Shown in pieces: positions 11,937-24,397 of a DNA stretch of 64,000 nt. Made by a program: the position numbers and the translations under genes. Each line of letters begins with the position of its first letter. Position 1 is the first letter of the stretch. The notes under the pieces were generated by a model. The model saw nothing but the letters and a program-made list of their open reading frames with translations. It ran no database searches and was not told where the DNA came from. This DNA is from Nematostella vectensis (taxonomy: Eukaryota > Cnidaria > Anthozoa > Actiniaria > Edwardsiidae): contig NC_064047.1 in the NCBI RefSeq assembly GCF_932526225.1, positions 6,943,501 to 7,007,500 on the forward strand, given 5' to 3'.

Positions 11937-14832
11937 GGTATAGATGGTGTGCGCTCATACATAGATGGTGTGCGCTCATATATAGATGATGTGCGCTCAT
12001 ATATAGATGATGTGCGCTCATATATAGATGGTGTGCGCTCATATATAGATGGCGTGCGCTCATATAAAGATGATGTGCGCTCATATATAGATGGTGTGCG
12101 CTCATATAGAGATGGTGTGCGCTCATATATATAGATAGTGTGCATTCATGGTGTGCGCTCATACATAGATGGTGTGCGCTCATATATAGATGATGTGCGC
12201 TCAATATAGATGGAGTGCGCTCATATATAGATAGCGAGCGCTCATATATAGATGGTGTGCGCTCATATATAGATGGCGTGCGCTCATATAAAGATGATGT
12301 GCGCTCATATATAGATGGTGTGCGCTCATATATAGATGATGTGCGCTCATATATAGATGATGTGCGCTCATATATAGATGGCGTGCGCTCATATAAAGAT
12401 GATGTGCGCTCATAAAAAGATGGTGTGCGCTCACATATAGATGATGTACGCTCATATATAGATGGCGTGCGCTCATATATAGATGGCGTGCGCTAATATA
12501 TAGATGGTGTGCGCTCATATATAGATGGTGTGTGCTCATATATGCGCTCATATATAGATGGTGCGCGCTCATATAAAGATGATGTGCGCTCATATATAGA
12601 TGATGTGCGCTCATATATAGATGGTGTGCGCTCATATATAGATGATGTGCGCTCATATATAGATGATGTGCGCTCATATAGAGATGGTGTGCGCTCATAT
12701 ATATAGATAGTGTGCATTCATGGTGTGCGCTCATATATAGATGATGTGCGCTCATATAGAGATGTTGTGCGCTCATATATATAGATAGTGTGCATTCATA
12801 TATGGATGGTGTGCGCTCATATATAGATGGCGTGCGCTCATATAAAGATGATGTGCGCTCATATATAGATGGTGTGCGCTCATAAAAAGATGGTGTGCGC
12901 TCATATATAGATGGTGTGCGCTCATATATGGATGGTGTGCGCTCATATATAGATGGCGTGCGCTCATATATAGATGGTGTGCGCTCATAAAAAGATGGTG
13001 TGCGCTCATATATAGATGGTGTGCGCTCATATATGGATGGTGTGCGCTCATATATAGATGGCGTGCGCTCATATATAGATGATGTACGCTCATATATAGA
13101 TGGTGTGCGCTCATAAAAAGATGGTGTGCGCTCATATATAGATGGTGTGCGCTCATATATAGATGGCATGCGCTAATATATAGATGGTGTGCGCTCATAT
13201 ATAGATGGTGTGTGCTCATATATGCGCTCATATATAGATGGTGCGCGCTCATATAAAGATGATGTGCGCTCATATATAGATGATGTGCGCTCATAAAAAG
13301 ATGGTGTGCGCTCACATATAGATGATGTACGCTCATATATAGATGGCGTGCGCTCATATATAGATGGCGTGCGCTAATATATAGATGGTGTGCGCTCATA
13401 TATAGATGGTGTGTGCTCATATATGCGCTCATATATAGATGGTGCGCGCTCATATAAAGATAATGTGCGCTCATATATAGATGATGTGCGCTCATATATA
13501 GATGGTGTGCGCTCATATATAGATGATGTGCGCTCATATATAGATGATGTGCGCTCATATAGAGATGGTGTGCGCTCATATATATAGATAGTGTGCATTC
13601 ATGGTGTGCGCTCATATATAGATGATGTGCGCTCATATAGAGATGTTGTGCGCTCATATATATAGATAGTGTGCATTCATATATGGATGGTGTGCGCTCA
13701 TATATAGATGGCGTGCGCTCATATAAAGATGATGTGCGCTCATATATAGATGGTGTGCGCTCATAAAAAGATGGTGTGCGCTCATATATAGATGGTGTGC
13801 GCTCATATATGGATGGTGTGCGCTCATATATAGATGGCGTGCGCTCATATATAGATGGTGTGCGCTCATAAAAAGATGGTGTGCGCTCATATATAGATGG
13901 TGTGCGCTCATATATGGATGGTGTGCGCTCATATATAGATGGCGTGCGCTCATATATAGATGATGTACGCTCATATATAGATGGTGTGCGCTCATAAAAA
14001 GATGGTGTGCGCTCATATATAGATGGTGTGCGCTCATATATAGATGGCGTGCGCTAATATATAGATGGTGTGCGCTCATATATAGATGGTGTGTGCTCAT
14101 ATATGCGCTCATATATAGATGGTGCGCGCTCATATAAAGATGATGTGCGCTCATATATAGATGATGTGCGCTCATATATAGATGGTGTGCGCTCATATAT
14201 AGATGATGTGCGCTCATATATAGATGATGTGCGCTCATATAGAGATGGTGTGCGCTCATATATATAGATAGTGTGCATTCATGGTGTGCGCTCATATATA
14301 GATGATGTGCGCTCATATAGAGATGGTGTGCGCTCATATATATAGATAGTGTGCATTCATATATGGATGGTGTGCGCTCATATATAGATGGTGTGCGCTC
14401 ATATAAAGATGATGTGCGCTCATATATAGATGGTGTGCGCTCATAAAAAGATGGTGTGCGCTCATATATGGATGGTGTGCGCTCATATATAGATGGCGTG
14501 CGCTCATATATAGATGGCGTGCGCTCATATATAGATGGTGTGCGCTCATATATAGATGGTGTGTGCTTATATATGCGCTCATATATAGATGGCATGCGCT
14601 CATATATAGATGGTGCGCGCTCATATAAAGATGAAGTGCGCTCATATATAGATGATGTGTGCTCATATATAGATGATGTGCGCTCATATATAGATGGTGT
14701 GCGCTCATATAGAGATGGTGTGCGCTCATATATATAGATAGTGTGCATTCATATATGGATGATGTGCGCTCATATATAGATGGTGTGCGATCATATGTAG
14801 ATGATGTGCGCTCATATATAGATGGTATGCGC
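11937..14832 (-). repeat. 21-bp minisatellite, array 2 (inverted relative to array 1)
   Basis: About 138 copies of the same 21-bp unit as 2471-3970, here as its complement (ATAGATGATGTGCGCTCATAT type). Higher-order structure is visible: a distinctive block ending in a TGCATTCATGG junction recurs with a ~881-bp and then a ~680-bp period (near 12493, 13374 and 14054). Truncated units (CATATATGCGCTC) mark the same positions in each block. The long open frames on both strands are by-products of the period. Confidence 0.95.
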
Positions 14833-15289
14833 AAGTTTATTCACAGTTAGAATGCATGATTTGTGATAGACCGCTATTGTGGATTCTTAATGTAGACAGT
14901 AGAGTACGCTTGTAAAGATGATGTTTAAATAGCTGTAGATAGCGCGTGCTCATTTTACATGTTGGCGGTTTAATAAAGGTACCACTTTCCATCTTGTATC
15001 AAAACGACTACAATATTTTGATCGGCTTATCGTAAGCATAAGTATTTTTTATTATAGTAATGCACTATTTGTTGAATAGTTGAATGCGAATCTTAAATCA
15101 TTCCCGTTCTTATAAGTTAACGATTGCAATAGTTTTGTGTTAAACAGATTTCGACTACTAATTTTAGCCAATACATTAAATGGGACAATAAAATGCGATA
15201 ACCACTAAACACTTCATAACATAACGAGGATTATTAAACCATTTTTTGGCTTGTCTAGACTGTGTTTTGGTTTGTTGTTTAAAAATACG
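14833..15289. other. AT-rich intergenic, nothing recognised
   Basis: No open frame, repeat or signal that I can support. Confidence 0.4.
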
Positions 15290-15520
15290 CTATATTATCA
15301 ACCGTTCACTGTTATCTTATCAACCCTAAACTGTTCCGTTATCATCTGTTCCCTATAATAGAACAATTCACTGTTTACTATCAACCGTTCACTGTTCTAT
15401 TATTATCCGTCCCCTATAATAGAACCCTTCACTGTTCTGTTATCATCCGTTCACTGTTTTGTTATCATCCGTTTACTGTTTTGTTATCAACAGTTCACTT
15501 TGCTTATTAACCGTTAGTTG
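15290..15520 (+). repeat. Degenerate ~22-bp tandem repeat (CCGTTCACTGTT.TGTTATCAT)
   Basis: About ten imperfect copies of CCGTTCACTGTTNTGTTATCAT, interrupted by CCCTATAATAGAAC segments. It is an aged minisatellite with no coding content. Confidence 0.75.
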
Positions 15521-15628
15521 CTCGATTACTATTCGTTTTCTCGTGAAAGGATTCTCAAACAGTATAAAAACCATTAAATAATTCAAATCTTGAAGTGAGA
15601 AAACGAAATTGCGCGCAATCACCTTCCT

Positions 15629-15756
15629 CACATCTTCCCACAACTCTTCGTGACACGCGCGTGCGAGGATAAAAACCAGCTTTGTCATCTCGTTTACAAT
15701 GTTTTCGCCTGACGTCGGTTTCCCGCACCACTCGCAAAGAGTTGTGGGAAGATGTG
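15629..15756. repeat. Short inverted repeat (20-bp arms)
   Basis: CACATCTTCCCACAACTCTT at 15629-15648 is the exact complement of 15737-15756, with ~88 bp between. It could be a small MITE or MITE remnant; no clear target duplication was found. Confidence 0.7.
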
Positions 15757-15878
15757 GGGTGTATCTGATTGGACAGCGTTGTCCTCATACTTTGTCGGAA
15801 CAATCGTCTATGTTTCAGAGCGAAGTTCTGCTAGGAAGTTTCGCCTGAGTAGGTTCTGGTTTAGGTTCTGGTTTTGAA

Positions 15879-16220
15879 GAGGGAGTGTGGATTTCCTTGC
15901 CCGCCATCTATTTAAAGAGGGAGTGTGGATTTCCTTGCCCGCACTCTATTTAAAGAGGGAGTGTGGATTTCCTTGCCCGCACTCTATTTAAAGACGGAGT
16001 GTGGATTTCCCTGCTCGCCATCTATTTAAAGAGGGAGTTTGGATTTCCTTGCCCGCCATCTATTTAAAGAGGGAGTGTGGATTTCCTTGCCCGCACTCTA
16101 TTTAAAGATGGAGCGTGGATTTCCCTGCCCGCACTCTATTAAAGAGGGAGTGTGGATTCCTTGCCTGCCATATATTTTAAGAGGGAGTGCGGATTTCCTT
16201 GCCCGCCATATATTTAAAGA
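15879..16220 (+). repeat. 38-bp tandem repeat, about nine copies
   Basis: The unit GAGGGAGTGTGGATTTCCTT plus ~18 further bases repeats with few changes (GCCATC/GCACTC variants, small deletions in the last two copies). Non-coding. Confidence 0.92.
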
Positions 16221-17519
16221 AGTATCGTTAAATCGATAAATTTTCTAATGCAATCTTATTATTGGCTAGAAATTGTGATTATTAGATCAAATGAGGTTCC
16301 ACTGTGTAACAGTGTTTTAGAAAGTTCTTCCGGGAAGTATGTCCCAACCCCGCCCTCCTCCCACATAATACATACCGCGTATTCAGTCCCAAAATCCCAA
16401 TATACTTGTGTCCTCAGACTCAGAGAAATTTTGAACTTTGCCTCCCGCCCCCCCCCCTCCAACACCAATACGTTTTTGCCCCACCCCACCCCCAACCCGC
16501 AACGTTTGTGCTTCGCCATCACGGATAGAGGTGGATGGAAAATGTTATGTGTCCTAGACTCTCTCCACACTGCGTTCTTGTTGATTTAACTGATCGCCCA
16601 CTACTCAGTAAACAAAACAGTCAGCAATGCAGGGAAAATAATTACGTTAAGTGATCTTGAGAGTTGTTATGCTGGACGCCTAACGCAAGGGTGCTTTTGA
16701 GATCAAGTAGCACTGATTATGATGGCCTTAGTATAATAGCTTGTAGTACTTTAACTCGTTAGGATTTCGTCTGTCTTTCGGTTGGCTGGCGGAAGAATCT
16801 GAAAAGATGTTATTATTGCAAACCAAACCCGATCAAGAGGAAGACGGATTGTTTTTCTCTTAAGATTATTTGCGAGGAGCATTCAATAGATAAACCTCTG
16901 CGGTTAAAAGATAACAATATTTTTGAAGACTGTAAACTAGAGAATCACTAATTGACCTGCGTAGCTAGTTTTGAAACAGCCGAATAAATTGACACATGGC
17001 TAATGTGTCTAACAAAGTGGTAGGTGACCAGCATTAGCTCTTAGTAGGATCTCCAATCAGACTCGCTATACTACTTGTTTTTTTTTTTCTAAAACTCCTT
17101 TATCTACCTCATAATGCATTTTTTTTTTCAAGAAAAAAGGTATAAATGACCCAAAAATAAATAAAAGCTAGAAAATAGAATAAGAATAAGAATAGCTCAA
17201 ATAACTCTTCTTAAAATTAATATATGATTTAATAAGTAATAAGGAAGTCGAAAGATAAGCCAAAATGTTATAAAAACAATATACAATTTATCAACAATAT
17301 GGTAGAGTCTGTCAGAATACTGAATAGAAAATAAAACATAGCTAATTCCCCTGTGACATATACGAAAAATATATGAGTAATAATACAAAGGTTTTTCTCT
17401 TCCGCAATAAAGAGTATATTATATTAGCGACCTTATAAACAGCGTGTTTCGGTACGGATACGGAAAACTGTGAACAGCCGCCGTCCGCCCAATAAACCCA
17501 CTGTTTCCTGTTTCCGTTT
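16221..17519. other. Intergenic, no gene recognised
   Basis: Contains a C-rich stretch around 16440-16500 and AT-rich sequence. No open frame has convincing features. Confidence 0.4.
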
Positions 17520-17543
17520 GTTATAAAAGCTGAAACTGAAAGA
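17520..17543 (+). promoter_or_regulatory. TATA box with adjacent IRF/ISRE-like GAAACTGAAA
   Basis: TATAAAA begins at 17522 and is followed at once by GAAACTGAAAG, which fits GAAANNGAAA, the core of interferon-regulatory-factor sites. Immediately upstream, TTTCCTGTTTCCG holds related motifs on the other strand. Position relative to the following ORF suits a core promoter. Functional assignment is inference. Confidence 0.35.
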
Positions 17544-17616
17544 AGTCTTACAATCAGCAGTCGTGAAGAGACATAAGACAAAGAAGAACAAAGCACCTCA
17601 AAGAGGACTCGAGGTA

Positions 17617-17844
17617 ATGTCGTACGCGCAAGAAACAAAAGACCAAGGACAAAATAATTTTCAAAACGAGAAAAGGCAGTCCACTATTTTTACGGAGCAT
17701 GTGTGCTTAGAGTTAGCAAAAGAAGAGGAACAGTCTTCGATAGGAATACGAGCAGGCACACCTATACGTGTTTGGTGTAAAACCGACGATTCAGAATTAT
17801 ATCATCGACTTTCAACGTTCGCGACAAAGCAACATCATATATAG
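17617..17844 (+). CDS. Small hypothetical protein (75 aa)
   Basis: The open frame starts at ATG 17617 (MSYAQETK...), about 95 bp downstream of a TATA box. It is hydrophilic, rich in Gln/Glu/Lys, with two cysteines and no signal peptide or membrane segment. The frame is open upstream as far as the putative leader, but no earlier ATG exists. The YAQ...E start vaguely resembles the cores of the small proteins at 27958 and 36921, too weakly to claim homology. It may be non-coding. Confidence 0.3.
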   Translation: MSYAQETKDQGQNNFQNEKRQSTIFTEHVCLELAKEEEQSSIGIRAGTPIRVWCKTDDSELYHRLSTFATKQHHI

Positions 17845-18930
17845 AAAACGCCGTATTAACCCTTCCATGGCGGCGTTGTGTTTTTTCGATTGAAAATAAA
17901 AGCGTTAGTGCCTGATTAATCGGATTTTCTTGACAAGAAAGGTTTTCTCGGCAAGACCTTACGCTATGGGTGAATAAAGACAAAACATCAACATTACCAA
18001 ATGAGAAATTTGACTATCCTAAAACAACAATAATGCAGTTTTTGTTAGTTCCGCTAGTGATAGTGCAGTTATTGTCTAAACAGGTATTTTTATCATAGTT
18101 TTTCATAACTTCCTACTTTTCTACCAAAATGCGATCGAATAAAATGATACAATCTTTTAATTATAATTGTGGATTTTCATTTTTATTTTTTAACTCCAGT
18201 TTCCCCCTACTGCCCCCCCCCCCCCGAAAGAGTTTTTCGTTGCTTTGAGTTGATAAAAAAGACGCAACAAAAGTAATCCATTTCCATCGGCTAATTCAAG
18301 CGAGTAAAACCATGATATTTCAATCAAATACCGTCAATAACACATCAGACTTCATTGTAGACTGTTATTTTGAAGTTTGCTTGCCAATAAACCGTTGCAT
18401 TTTAATCATGTATAAACAAAAAACAAATCCATCCTGACAACCCACACCACCCTACAGCACTCTGACTGCGTCCTCGTGGTGAACAACGAGTTATCCACGG
18501 CACATCTGCCGCTGCAACTTTGACTTCGAGATACCCACCTACACCACCCTGAACCGACATGACGGAAAAACATGACGTGACGCTTCAAATAAGCCCATTT
18601 TACATCGAATAAGGCGGAGAATTTCTCTGAGTACTTAAGAACTTATAGCAAACAAAATATCAAGTGCGACTTTTTTTAAATTGATGCAACTTTTTGTAAA
18701 GTGTCATGGAAATTTGAGCTTTTCGTCCCTGAACTGATACACAGGGCAATGATGATCAAGGGAAAATTATCTTAAAAAGCCAAAATCTGTTTATGTGCAC
18801 TATGTGCACCTCACGTTATTTGTGTTTTGAAAATCAGTCCGCAATACAAGGAACCTATAGCCATTGTAAGAAATTGTGTCTTCTCTCTCTATCTGGAATT
18901 GCGCATTTTCCAGGTTTTTCCGTCATGTCC
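17845..18930. other. Intergenic with a dispersed-repeat fragment
   Basis: 18310-18405 (TCAATCAAATA...TGCCAATAAACCGTTGCATTTT) resembles 32520-32615 in the same orientation, suggesting copies of one dispersed element. Otherwise no gene seen. A C-run lies near 18215. Confidence 0.4.
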
Positions 18931-19420
<490 letters not shown>

Positions 19421-19697
19421 TCCTACCTCAACTGGCTGTATTTGCCATTGCTTATTTATTGCCGGGTTTTTTTTATGTTAATAGCATTAATAAAATTATT
19501 CTTTTGTATAACTGATTGTCAATAAACTCTAGTAATTGTCCAAACGTGTGAATGAATTTCAATTGCACGGAAAAGAATGTTCATTTTAAAAAATGAAGGC
19601 ACAATTGCATTTTTGATTTTCTACTAATGCTAATGAATGTTCACGTATATGCAATTATTAATGAAAGTCGGAGTCACGCTGACGTTATTTATGAACG

Positions 19698-19706
19698 AAC
19701 AAGACA
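19698..19706. repeat. Left target-site duplication of Foldback element
   Basis: AACAAGACA directly precedes the left terminus; the identical 9 bp follows the right terminus at 24389-24397. Nine-base duplications are typical of Mutator/Foldback-type elements. Confidence 0.85.
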
Positions 19707-20450
19707 ACCATAGTGAAGCTGGCAGGCAACTCAGCAGGCAACTCGGTGAAGTTAGCAGGCAACTCAAATGTGATGATTTGTGTAATATCTCGGCAGGTAT
19801 ATGGCCGATTGTCACGGAATTTTGACACGATTGTACAAAAAGTACAACAAACATATTCATGCATGTATGATATCAAATATTATTAATCACGTGACTGTGT
19901 GACGTTGAACGTTCCAGCAGGCAAGTCGTTACATCACAATTGTCGCGATAACTACTTCCCCTTTTTACCGATAGTCATCAAACTTTAACCTAAGTGTACA
20001 AATGTAATAACGAAGACAACGCCGTATTAGTTATTCTCATGACGTCATCAATCACGTGACCGTGGGAAAAAACATTTTCTCGAGTTCCTATTGAGAAAAC
20101 ATTACGAAACTTTCGAAATATGACAAATAGCACATGGGATTTTACAATCATGAACTTTTAAAATATGACGTCATCAATCACGTGACCGTGGAAAAAAAGT
20201 CGATATCTAGAGTTCTGACTGAAATAACATTGCAAAACTTTCGAAATACGACAAATTATGTATGTCGTTATTAAAGCCTAACTTTTTTGGAATGTTTTCG
20301 TGATTTACTTTTATAAAAACATATAGCAGGCAACTCGACAGTACAGCAGGTAACTCGTTATGCGCTTTGAATATCGTATCCGTCGTTATTGGAGCTTCAT
20401 TTTTTCGTATTTGTACATGATTTACTTTAATAAAAACATACACAAACACG
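19707..20450 (+). repeat. Left terminal inverted repeat
   Basis: Starts with three copies of GCAGGCAACTC within the first 60 bp. It contains two related ~130-bp blocks, each beginning (A/C)TATGACGTCATCAATCACG or similar and continuing into a CACGTGACCGTGG stretch. Its inner end contains one copy of the tandem unit, in opposite orientation to the main array. Confidence 0.85.
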
Positions 20451-20454
20451 TACA

Positions 20455-23035
20455 AATTCCAAAAAAGTGAAGCTTGAATGACGACGAATACGATATTCCC
20501 AGCGCATAACGAGTTACCTGCTTGTCGAGTTGCCTGCTATATGTTTTTATTAAAGTAAATCACGTATAAATACCAAAAAGTGAACATTTAACAACGACGA
20601 ATACGATATTCCCAGCGCATAACGAGTTACCTGCTGTACTGTCGAGTTGCCTGCTATATGTTTTTATTAAAGTAAATCATGTACAAATACCAAAAAGTGA
20701 ACATTTAACAACGACGAATACGATATTCCCAGCGCATAACGAGTTACCTGCTTGTCGAGTTGCCTGCTATATGTTTTTATTAAAGTAAATCACGTATAAA
20801 TACCAAAAAGTGAACATTTAACAACGACGAATACGATATTCCCAGCGCATAACGAGTTACCTGCTATACTGTCGAGTTGCCTGCTATATGTTTTTATTAA
20901 AGTAAATCATGTACAAATACCAAAAAGTGAACATTTAACAACGACGAATACGATATTCCCAGCGCATAACGAGTTACCTGCTTGTCGAGTTGCCTGCTAT
21001 ATGTTTTTATTAAAGTAAATCACGTATAAATACCAAAAAGTGAACATTTAACAACGACGAATACGATATTCCCAGCGCATAACGAGTTACCTGCTGTACT
21101 GTCGAGTTGCCTGCTATATGTTTTTATTAAAGTAAATCATGTACAAATACCAAAAAGTGAACATTTAACAACGACGAATACGATATTCCCAGCGCATAAC
21201 GAGTTACCTGCTGTACTGTCGAGTTGCCTGCTATATGTTTTTATTAAAGTAAATCACGTATAAATGCCAAAAAGTGAACATTTAACAACGACGAATACGA
21301 TATTCAAAGCGCATAACGAGTTACCTGCTGTACTGTCGAGTTGCCTGCTATATGTTTTTATTAGAGTAAATCACTTACAACTGCCTAAGAAGTGAAGCTT
21401 AAACAACGGAGAATACAATATTACCAGTGCATAACGAGTTACCTGCTGTACTGTCAAGTTGCCTGCTATATGTTTTTATTAAAGTAAATCATGTACAAAT
21501 ACGAAAAAATGAAGCTCCAATAACGACGGATACGATATTCAAAGCGCATAACGAGTTACCTGCTGTACTGTCGAGTTGCCTGCTATATGTTTTTATTAAA
21601 GTAAATCACGTACAAATTCCAAAAAAGTGAAGCTTGAATGACGACGAATACGATATTCCCAGTGCATAACAAGTTACCTGCTGTACTGTCGAGTTGCCTG
21701 CTATATGTTTTTATTAAAGTAAATCATGTACAAATAAGAAAAAGTGAAGCTTCAATAACGACGAATACGATATTCCCAGTGCATAACGAGTTACCTGCTG
21801 TACTGTCGAGTTGCCTGCTATATGTTTTTATTAAAGTAAATCACGTACAAATTCCAAAAAAGTGAAGCTTGAATGACGACGAATACGATATTCCCAGCGC
21901 ATAACGAGTTACCTGCTGTACTGTCGAGTTGCCTGCTATATGTTTTTATTAAAGTAAATCATGTACAAATACGAAAAAGTGAAGCTTCAATAACGACGAA
22001 TACGATATTCCCAGCGCATAACGAGTTACCTGCTGTACTGTCGAGTTGCCTGCTATATGTTTTTATTAAAGTAAATCACTTACAAATGCCTAAAAAGTGA
22101 AGCTTAAACAACGGAGAATACAATATTACCAGTGCATAACGAGTTACCTGCTGTACTGTCAAGTTGCCTGCTATATGTTTTTATTAAAGTAAATCACGTA
22201 CAAATTCCAAAAAAGTGAAGCTTGAATGACGACGAATACGATATTCCCAGCGCATAACGAGTTACCTGCTGTACTGTCGAGTTGCCTGCTATATGTTTTT
22301 ATTAAAGTAAATCATGTACAAATACGAAAAAATGAAGCTCCAATAACGACGGATACGATATTCAAAGCGCATAACGAGTTACCTGCTGTACTGTCGAGTT
22401 GCCTGCTATATGTTTTTATTAAAGTAAATCACGTACAAATTCCAAAAAAGTGAAGCTTGAATGACGACGGATACGATATTCAAAGCGCATAACTAGTTAC
22501 CTGCTGTACTGTCGAGTTGCCTGCTATATGTTTTTATTAGAGTAAATCACTTACAACTGCCTAAAAAGTGAAGCTTAAACAACGGAGAATACAATATTAC
22601 CAGTGCATAACGAGTTACCTGCTGTACTGTCAAGTTGCCTGCTATATGTTTTTATTAAAGTAAATCACGTACAAATTCCAAAAAAGTGAAGCTTGAATGA
22701 CGACGAATACGATATTCCCAGCGCATAACGAGTTACCTGCTGTACTGTCGAGTTGCCTGCTATATGTTTTTATTAAAGTAAATCACGTACAAATTCCAAA
22801 AAAGTGAAGCTTGAATGACGACGAATACGATATTCCCAGCGCATAACGAGTTAGCTGCTGTACTATTGAGTTGGCTGCTATATGTTTTTATTAAAGTAAA
22901 TCACGTATAAATGCCAATAAGTGAAGCTGTAACACAACGAATACAATATTCCCAGTGTATAACGAGTTACCTGCTGTACTGTCGAGTTGCCTGTTATATG
23001 TTTTTGTTCGAGTAAATTACGTACAAATGCCAAAA
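20455..23035 (+). repeat. ~117-bp tandem array inside Foldback element
   Basis: About 21 copies. Each carries AACGAGTTACCTGCTGTACT (or a shorter form), GTCGAGTTGCCTGCTATATG and TTTTTATTAAAGTAAATCA. Variants CCCAGCGCA/CAAAGCGCA and AAGCTT(C/G)AATAACGACG/ACATTTAACAACGACG alternate, giving sub-blocks of two to three units. Open frames of ~75 aa recur because of the repeat; no independent coding evidence. Confidence 0.93.
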
Positions 23036-23040
23036 AGTGA

Positions 23041-23590
23041 ACATTTAAATCTGGTATTCGTACCGAGGCTGCTGTGTGGGGTTATAAAATGTATGGTGAT
23101 AGACGTTAGTGTGTGGGTTAAAGTGTGCAATTATGGCTATTATATATGGTGTATTGCATTGGGGATGTTAGTTAAGAGTTGTGGCTATAAATGAAATGTA
23201 GAAAACGGGCTTGGAGTTAGGGCAGAACAGTGTATTTGACCTTTGAAAGAGGGTGATAATTACCTGTTGATAATTTCCTGTGAGTGTAATGTGAGCTTGT
23301 GAAAAATCAAGTCAATAACAAGACCGGTGAGGAATAATATCTGAAAGCGTGCAGGGGACAAATCAATGATGGCAAATAGAAGATAGATAGTGGTTATATA
23401 AGTATTGGACAGTTGGCTCCTTGAGTATGGGTTTTTATATTGTGTCGTGTAGAGGGAGAGTTTGTTAGGATTCGCGCTCTAGGTTAGTGACTGATAATCG
23501 ATGAGCTTAAGCGATGGCCCATATCGAGCGAAAATAATACGCGTAGATACGGCAGAGAAACGGTAGGAATTACAGTGCAGGTTAAGATGT
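23041..23590. other. Unique core of the Foldback element
   Basis: G/T-rich single-copy sequence between the tandem array and the right arm. No recognisable open reading frame or transposase motif. Confidence 0.6.
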
Positions 23591-23644
23591 GTAAATCACG
23601 TGCAAGTGCCAAAAGTGAACATTTAACAACGATGAATACGATAT

Positions 23645-24388
23645 TTCCAGTATATGTTTCTATTCGAGTTAATCACTTACAAGTGCCAAAAAAGTGAAGC
23701 TTTAATAACGACGAATACGATATTCCCAGTGCATCACGAGTTACCTGCTGTACTGTCAAGTTGCCTGCTAAAAGTTTTTATAAAAGTAAATCACGAAAAC
23801 ATTCCAAAAAAGTTAGGCTTTAATAACGACATACATAATTTGTCGTATTTCGAAAGTTTTGCACTGTTATTTCAGTCAGAACTCTAGATATCGACTTTTT
23901 TTCCCACGGTCACGTGATTGATGACGTCATATTTTAAAAGTTCATGATTGTAAAATCCCATGTGCTATTTGTCATATTTCGAAAGTTTCGTAATGTTTTC
24001 TCAATAGGAACTCGAGAAAATGTTTTTTCCCACGGTCACGTGATTGATGACGTCATGAGAATAACTAATACGGCGTTGTCTTCGTTATTACATTTGTACA
24101 CTTAGGTTAAAGTTTGATGACTATCGGTAAAAAGGGGACGTAGTTATCGCGACAATTGTGATGTAACGACTTGCCTGCTGGAACGTTCAACGTCACACAG
24201 TCACGTGATTAATAATATTTGATATCATACATGCATGAATATGTTTGTTGTACTTTTTGTACAATCGTGTCAAAATTCCGTGACAATCGGCCATATACCT
24301 GCCGAGATATTACACAAATTATCACATTTGAGTTGCCTGCTAACTTCACCGAGTTGCCTGCTGAGTTGCCTGCCAGCTTCACTATGGT
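23645..24388 (-). repeat. Right terminal inverted repeat
   Basis: Complement of 19707-20450. Both CRE/E-box blocks and the terminal GCAGGCAAC copies (seen here as GTTGCCTGC) are preserved. One array-type unit sits at its inner end. Confidence 0.85.
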
Positions 24389-24397
24389 AACAAGACA
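24389..24397. repeat. Right target-site duplication of Foldback element
   Basis: AACAAGACA, identical to 19698-19706. Confidence 0.85.

Larger units (their letters stand above)
19707..24388. mobile_element. Foldback-like (Mutator-type) element, 4.68 kb
   Basis: Both ends begin ACCATAGTGAAGCTGGCAGG and are flanked by a perfect 9-bp duplication. The inverted termini extend roughly 740 bp inward and look almost identical over their outer ~600 bp. Between them lie a directly repeated ~117-bp array (about 20455-23035) and ~550 bp of unique sequence (23041-23590). No transposase frame is seen, so it is non-autonomous. Long TIRs with internal short repeats, a tandem middle and a 9-bp TSD match the known architecture of Foldback elements. 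High arm similarity implies a young insertion or arm-to-arm conversion. Confidence 0.88.

Noticed and set aside
20455-23035. Recurrent ~75-codon frames (ELPAVLSSCLLYVFIKVNH)
   Set aside because: They recur once per two transposon tandem units and end at each unit's stop; no evidence of translation.
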